DNA from: Roseinatronobacter sp. S2
GTDB lineage: Bacteria; Pseudomonadota; Alphaproteobacteria; Rhodobacterales; Rhodobacteraceae
NCBI RefSeq assembly: GCF_029581395.1
Contig: NZ_CP121113.1
Span: forward strand, 862,501-926,500
Direction: 5' to 3'
Length of the DNA stretch: 64,000 nt
Both the position numbers and the translations under genes were made by a program. Positions 60,909 to 64,000 of this stretch are shown one piece after another (the first letter of the stretch is position 1; the number at the start of each line of letters is the position of its first letter). Under the pieces are notes generated by a model. That model saw nothing but the letters and a program-made list of their open reading frames with translations, ran no database searches and had not been told where the DNA came from.

Positions 60909-61816
60909 CTGACATCAACTGGATTGCAGCCGACTGGGGCACCTCGCATCTGCGGGTCTGGGGGATGGACGGTGATCATGTGCTCCGGTCCGCAGACTCA
61001 GATCAGGGCATGGCCCGGTTGCAACGCGCTGAATTTGAACCCGCACTTCTGGCGCTGGTGGCGGATTGGTTGCCAGACGGGCAGGTCACACCCGTTATCG
61101 GCTGCGGTATGCTGGGCAGTCGCCAAGGCTGGGTCGAGGCCCCCTATCATGCCGTGCCGTGCCGCCCCTTGGGCGATAATCTGGTCGCTGCGCCAACGCG
61201 CGATCTGCGGCTGTCGGTTCATGTGGTTCCGGGGTTGAAACAGCTTTCGCCCGCAGATGTCATGCGCGGCGAGGAAACGCAGATCGCCGGATTTCTTGCG
61301 CAAAACCCCGGCTGGGACGGGGTGATCTGCCTGCCGGGAACGCACAGCAAATGGGTGCACCTAAGCGCGGGAGAAGTCGTCAGCTTCCAGACCTTCCTGA
61401 CAGGAGAGATGTTTGCGCTTTTGTCCGAGCATTCGATTTTGCGCCATACCGTTGCGGGCTGGGATGACGATGGTTTCGTGCAAGGCGTTGATCAGGGGAT
61501 GGAGCGGCCGGAACGTCTGTTGGCGCGGCTGTTTGCGCTGCGCGCAGAGGCCCTGTTGCACGGGCAGGATGCTGCCGTGGCCCGCGCGCGGTTGTCAGGC
61601 CTGCTGATCGGGGCGGAACTGGCCAATACCAAGCCCTACTGGCTGGGCCAGCGCGTGGCGGTCATCGGGGCGCATGCTATTGCGCAGCCCTATGCAACGG
61701 CACTGGCGCGCCTGTCGGTGCCGGTGACCACCTGTGATGCAACTGAACTGACGCTTGCGGGGCTTGGTGCCGCGCGTGAATTTATACCGCAGAAGGGAAC
61801 ACCATGCGTGAACTGA
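60905..61816 (+). CDS. dgoK: 2-dehydro-3-deoxygalactonokinase
   Basis: The 303-residue protein has DgoK motifs: [17 protein letters not shown] (phosphate-binding start), [77 protein letters not shown] and LLIGAELA. It phosphorylates 2-keto-3-deoxygalactonate with ATP. It overlaps the SDR by 4 bases and dgoA by 13 bases. Confidence 0.95.
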   Translation: MTDINWIAADWGTSHLRVWGMDGDHVLRSADSDQGMARLQRAEFEPALLALVADWLPDGQVTPVIGCGMLGSRQGWVEAPYHAVPCRPLGDNLVAAPTRDLRLSVHVVPGLKQLSPADVMRGEETQIAGFLAQNPGWDGVICLPGTHSKWVHLSAGEVVSFQTFLTGEMFALLSEHSILRHTVAGWDDDGFVQGVDQGMERPERLLARLFALRAEALLHGQDAAVARARLSGLLIGAELANTKPYWLGQRVAVIGAHAIAQPYATALARLSVPVTTCDATELTLAGLGAAREFIPQKGTPCVN

Positions 61817-62400
61817 TCGCCATTCTTCGCGGGATCACCCCGCGCGATGCTGTTGCGGTGACCCAAGCGCTGATTGATACAGGTATCACCCGTATCGAAG
61901 TGCCGCTGAATTCGCCCGATCCGCTGGAAAGCATTGCCGCGATGGTCGCCACCTTCGGCACACAGGCGCAAATCGGCGCGGGAACTGTTCTAAGCACGCA
62001 GCAGGTCGCGCAGGTTGCCGCAACGGGGGCGCGGCTGGTTGTGTCGCCCGATTGCAATGTCGATGTGATTTCAGCCACCCGCCTTGCAGGGATGGACAGC
62101 TATCCCGGTGTGTTGACCCCGACAGAAGCTTTTGCTGCCATTCGTGCGGGTGCGACAGGGCTGAAGCTGTTTCCCGCCAGTCTGGTTGGCCCACAGGGAC
62201 TGCATGCCATGCGCGCTGTGCTGGGGGATGTGCCCGTCTATGCCGTGGGGGGCGTCGGGCCTGCGAATTTCAGGGACTGGCTGGCGGCAGGGGCCACAGG
62301 GTTCGGCCTTGGGACCGCACTTTACACGCCCGGCATGACGGCCACACAGGTCGGCGCGCGCGCGCGCGATATCGTCACGGCATGGAAGGACGCCCAATGA
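61804..62400 (+). CDS. dgoA: 2-dehydro-3-deoxy-6-phosphogalactonate aldolase
   Basis: The 198-residue class I aldolase has the catalytic Glu in [21 protein letters not shown] and [41 protein letters not shown], and the Schiff-base Lys in [15 protein letters not shown]. It splits KDPGal to pyruvate and glyceraldehyde 3-phosphate. LNSP after IEVP is as in KDPGal aldolases rather than KDPG aldolases. It is coupled to dgoK and to the lactonase gene by overlaps. Confidence 0.95.
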   Translation: MRELIAILRGITPRDAVAVTQALIDTGITRIEVPLNSPDPLESIAAMVATFGTQAQIGAGTVLSTQQVAQVAATGARLVVSPDCNVDVISATRLAGMDSYPGVLTPTEAFAAIRAGATGLKLFPASLVGPQGLHAMRAVLGDVPVYAVGGVGPANFRDWLAAGATGFGLGTALYTPGMTATQVGARARDIVTAWKDAQ

Positions 62401-63233
62401 CCCCGATCAACGACATTCGCTGCACCTTGGGCGAAGGGCCGCTTTGGCACCCCGAACGCGCGGAATTCTTCTGGTTTGATATTCTCGGGGGCAAGCTGCA
62501 CAGCCTGAACCGATCATGGACATTTGACGAATATGTCTCCGCCGCTGGCTGGGTGGATCGCAATACGCTGCTGGTTGCCTCTGAAACGCGGCTGTTCGTG
62601 TTTGATCTGGAAACGGGCGGACAGCGCGACCTGTGCCCGCTAGAGGCCGACAACAGGATAACACGGTCAAATGACGGGCGCGCGGACCCCCAAGGCGGTT
62701 TCTGGATCGGCACCATGGGCAAACACGCGGAACACGGGGCGGGCGCGATCTGGCGTTGGTATCGGGGTGAATTGCGCAAGCTGTTCGGGGATATCAGCAT
62801 TCCAAATGCAATCTGCTTTGCGCCGGACGGGCGGTCTGCGTGTTTTACCGATACGCCCACACGCCGGATCATGCGGGTGGGGCTGGACGCGCAGGGCTGG
62901 CCTGCGGGCACGCCCGAATGCTGGCTGGATCTGAACGCGGACGGGTATAACCCCGATGGGGCCGTATTTGATGCAGCGGGAAATTTCTGGCTGGCGCAAT
63001 GGGGGGCAGGGCGTGTTGCATGCTACGGGCCGGATGGCGCGTTCCTGCGGGCAGTGTCGTTTCCTGCGTCGCACACATCCTGCCCTGCATTTGGCGGGCC
63101 TGATCTGACAGACCTGTATTGCACAACCGCCCGCGAAGGACATGCCACCCCCGCGCCATTGGACGGGGCCACGTTTTGTGTGCCGGATGTGGGCAAGGGC
63201 CTGCAAGAACATCGTGTGGTGCTGGACGCATGA
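62397..63233 (+). CDS. SMP-30/gluconolactonase family lactonase (probable galactonolactonase)
   Basis: The 278-residue beta-propeller protein has the SMP-30 metal-site residues: LGEGPLWHP with Glu near residue 13, [44 protein letters not shown] with Asn, and [21 protein letters not shown] with Asp. Members open sugar lactones using Ca or Zn. It should hydrolyse the galactonolactone made by the adjacent SDR. ATG 62397 overlaps the dgoA stop (ATGA); a longer upstream ORF is a shadow of dgoA. Confidence 0.9.
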   Translation: MTPINDIRCTLGEGPLWHPERAEFFWFDILGGKLHSLNRSWTFDEYVSAAGWVDRNTLLVASETRLFVFDLETGGQRDLCPLEADNRITRSNDGRADPQGGFWIGTMGKHAEHGAGAIWRWYRGELRKLFGDISIPNAICFAPDGRSACFTDTPTRRIMRVGLDAQGWPAGTPECWLDLNADGYNPDGAVFDAAGNFWLAQWGAGRVACYGPDGAFLRAVSFPASHTSCPAFGGPDLTDLYCTTAREGHATPAPLDGATFCVPDVGKGLQEHRVVLDA

Positions 63234-64000
63234 TGAAACGCGGCCTTGGCGTTTGCTATTACCCCGAACACTGGCGTGAGGATATCTGGCCTGATGACGC
63301 GCGCCGTATGGCGGCGGCCGGTCTGACATGGGTGCGCATTGGCGAATTCGCATGGTCAAGGCTGGAGCCGGAACCCGGCGTGCTGGAATTTGACTGGCTG
63401 GACCGCGCTATCGACATTCTGGGGCAGGCCGGTCTGAAGGTGGTTCTGGGCACGCCCACGGCCACGCCACCCCGCTGGATGCTGGCGCGCCATCCCGATA
63501 TGCTGGCGGTGGATGCCCACGGCCGCCCGCGCAACTTCGGGTCGCGGCGCCATTATTGTTTCAACCATCAGGGGTATCTGGGGGAATGCAAACGCATCGT
63601 CACGGCGCTGGCCGAACGCTATGGCAAGAACCCCCATGTTGCTGCATGGCAGACCGATAATGAATATGGCTGCCACGATACAACCCTAAGCTATTCTGGC
63701 GCGGCAAAAGCGGCGTTTCGGGACTGGCTGGGGCAGAAATACCAAAGCCCGCAGGCATTGAACCAAGCATGGGGCAATATCTTCTGGTCGATGGACTACG
63801 CCAGTTTCGATGAAATTGATCTGCCCAATCTGACGGTGACGGAACCCAACCCCGCACATGTCATGGATTTCCGGCGCTTTAGCAGTGATCAGGTGGTGGC
63901 GTTCAACCGCGCGCAAACCGATATTCTGCGCCGCCACAGCGCGGCCCCCATTGCGCATAACTACATGGGCCGCGTGACCGAATTTGACCATTTCGCTGTT
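63230..64000 (+). CDS. Beta-galactosidase, glycoside hydrolase family 42 (cut by window edge)
   Basis: 257 residues are visible before the edge, out of about 650-690 usual. GLGVCYYPEHWREDIWPDDA opens the protein, with GLTWVRIGEFAWSRLEPEPG, GTPTATPPRWMLARHPDML, and the acid/base Glu in AAWQTDNEYGCHDT. Conserved Cys/His around CFNHQGY fit the GH42 TIM barrel. ATG 63230 overlaps the lactonase stop; the next codon is also ATG. No signal peptide, so it hydrolyses imported beta-galactosides. Confidence 0.93.
   Translation, partial: MMKRGLGVCYYPEHWREDIWPDDARRMAAAGLTWVRIGEFAWSRLEPEPGVLEFDWLDRAIDILGQAGLKVVLGTPTATPPRWMLARHPDMLAVDAHGRPRNFGSRRHYCFNHQGYLGECKRIVTALAERYGKNPHVAAWQTDNEYGCHDTTLSYSGAAKAAFRDWLGQKYQSPQALNQAWGNIFWSMDYASFDEIDLPNLTVTEPNPAHVMDFRRFSSDQVVAFNRAQTDILRRHSAAPIAHNYMGRVTEFDHFAV

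Noticed and set aside
1..64000. CRISPR array, tRNA, rRNA, prophage or intact insertion sequence
   Set aside because: Looked for spaced direct repeats, cloverleaf-like sequence, transposase and phage motifs; none was seen.

Overview
The window looks like the chromosome of a member of the Rhodobacteraceae (roseobacter/Rhodobacter relatives, Alphaproteobacteria). The signs are high GC, the HDAC-like/xseB/ispA/dxs gene order, a pca operon led by a PcaQ-type operator, an Irr-type (ICE) palindrome in front of dps, and many tightly overlapping (ATGA) genes. No rRNA, tRNA, CRISPR array, intact insertion sequence or prophage was seen. All family assignments come from reading motifs in the translations; no database search was possible.

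Layout. 1-97: the start of a probable AMP nucleosidase gene running off the left edge. 233-4238: histone-deacetylase-like hydrolase, xseB, ispA and dxs (isoprenoid precursor supply). 4329-5869: a hypothetical protein, dps, a DUF1289 protein and hemP (iron/redox theme). 6193-10336 (minus): a Mn/Zn/Fe-type ABC importer in sitABCD order. 10523-17669: protocatechuate and 4-hydroxybenzoate degradation (pcaDCHG, a BKACE-family enzyme, pcaB, a PobR-like AraC regulator, pobA). 17704-21564: an SH3-domain periplasmic protein, an Lrp/AsnC regulator, ferredoxin-NADP reductase behind an FNR-like box, and a hybrid histidine kinase. 21723-29160: a GntR-controlled sugar locus with a ribose/fructose-type ABC importer, an aldo/keto reductase, a Zn alcohol dehydrogenase, a UxaA-family dehydratase, and the 28-codon stump of a mannitol-dehydrogenase-family gene.

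29389-49722 is the most unusual region. A 2763-residue plus-strand protein (CAP domain, RTX repeats, about five copies of an unrecognised module of about 160 residues, a long T5SS/PEP-CTERM-type repeat region, cohesin-like and dockerin-like ends) converges on a minus-strand type I secretion operon (SapC-like protein, TolC-like lipoprotein, LapB-like ABC transporter, HlyD-like adaptor). A 2020-residue BapA-like adhesin lies upstream of that operon. I read this as a surface/biofilm matrix secretion locus with two very large candidate substrates.

50277-53263: a short ModE-like regulator and modABC, with a near-ideal palindrome at the modA promoter. 53300-64000: galactoside catabolism. An IclR regulator and sugar ABC ATPase diverge from a binding protein, two permeases, an inserted MmcQ/YjbR gene, GH4 alpha-galactosidase, SDR, 2-keto-3-deoxygalactonate kinase (dgoK), KDPGal aldolase (dgoA), SMP-30 lactonase and a GH42 beta-galactosidase cut by the right edge. 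Together these would import galactosides, hydrolyse them and oxidise galactose by the De Ley-Doudoroff route; galactonate dehydratase is not in the window.
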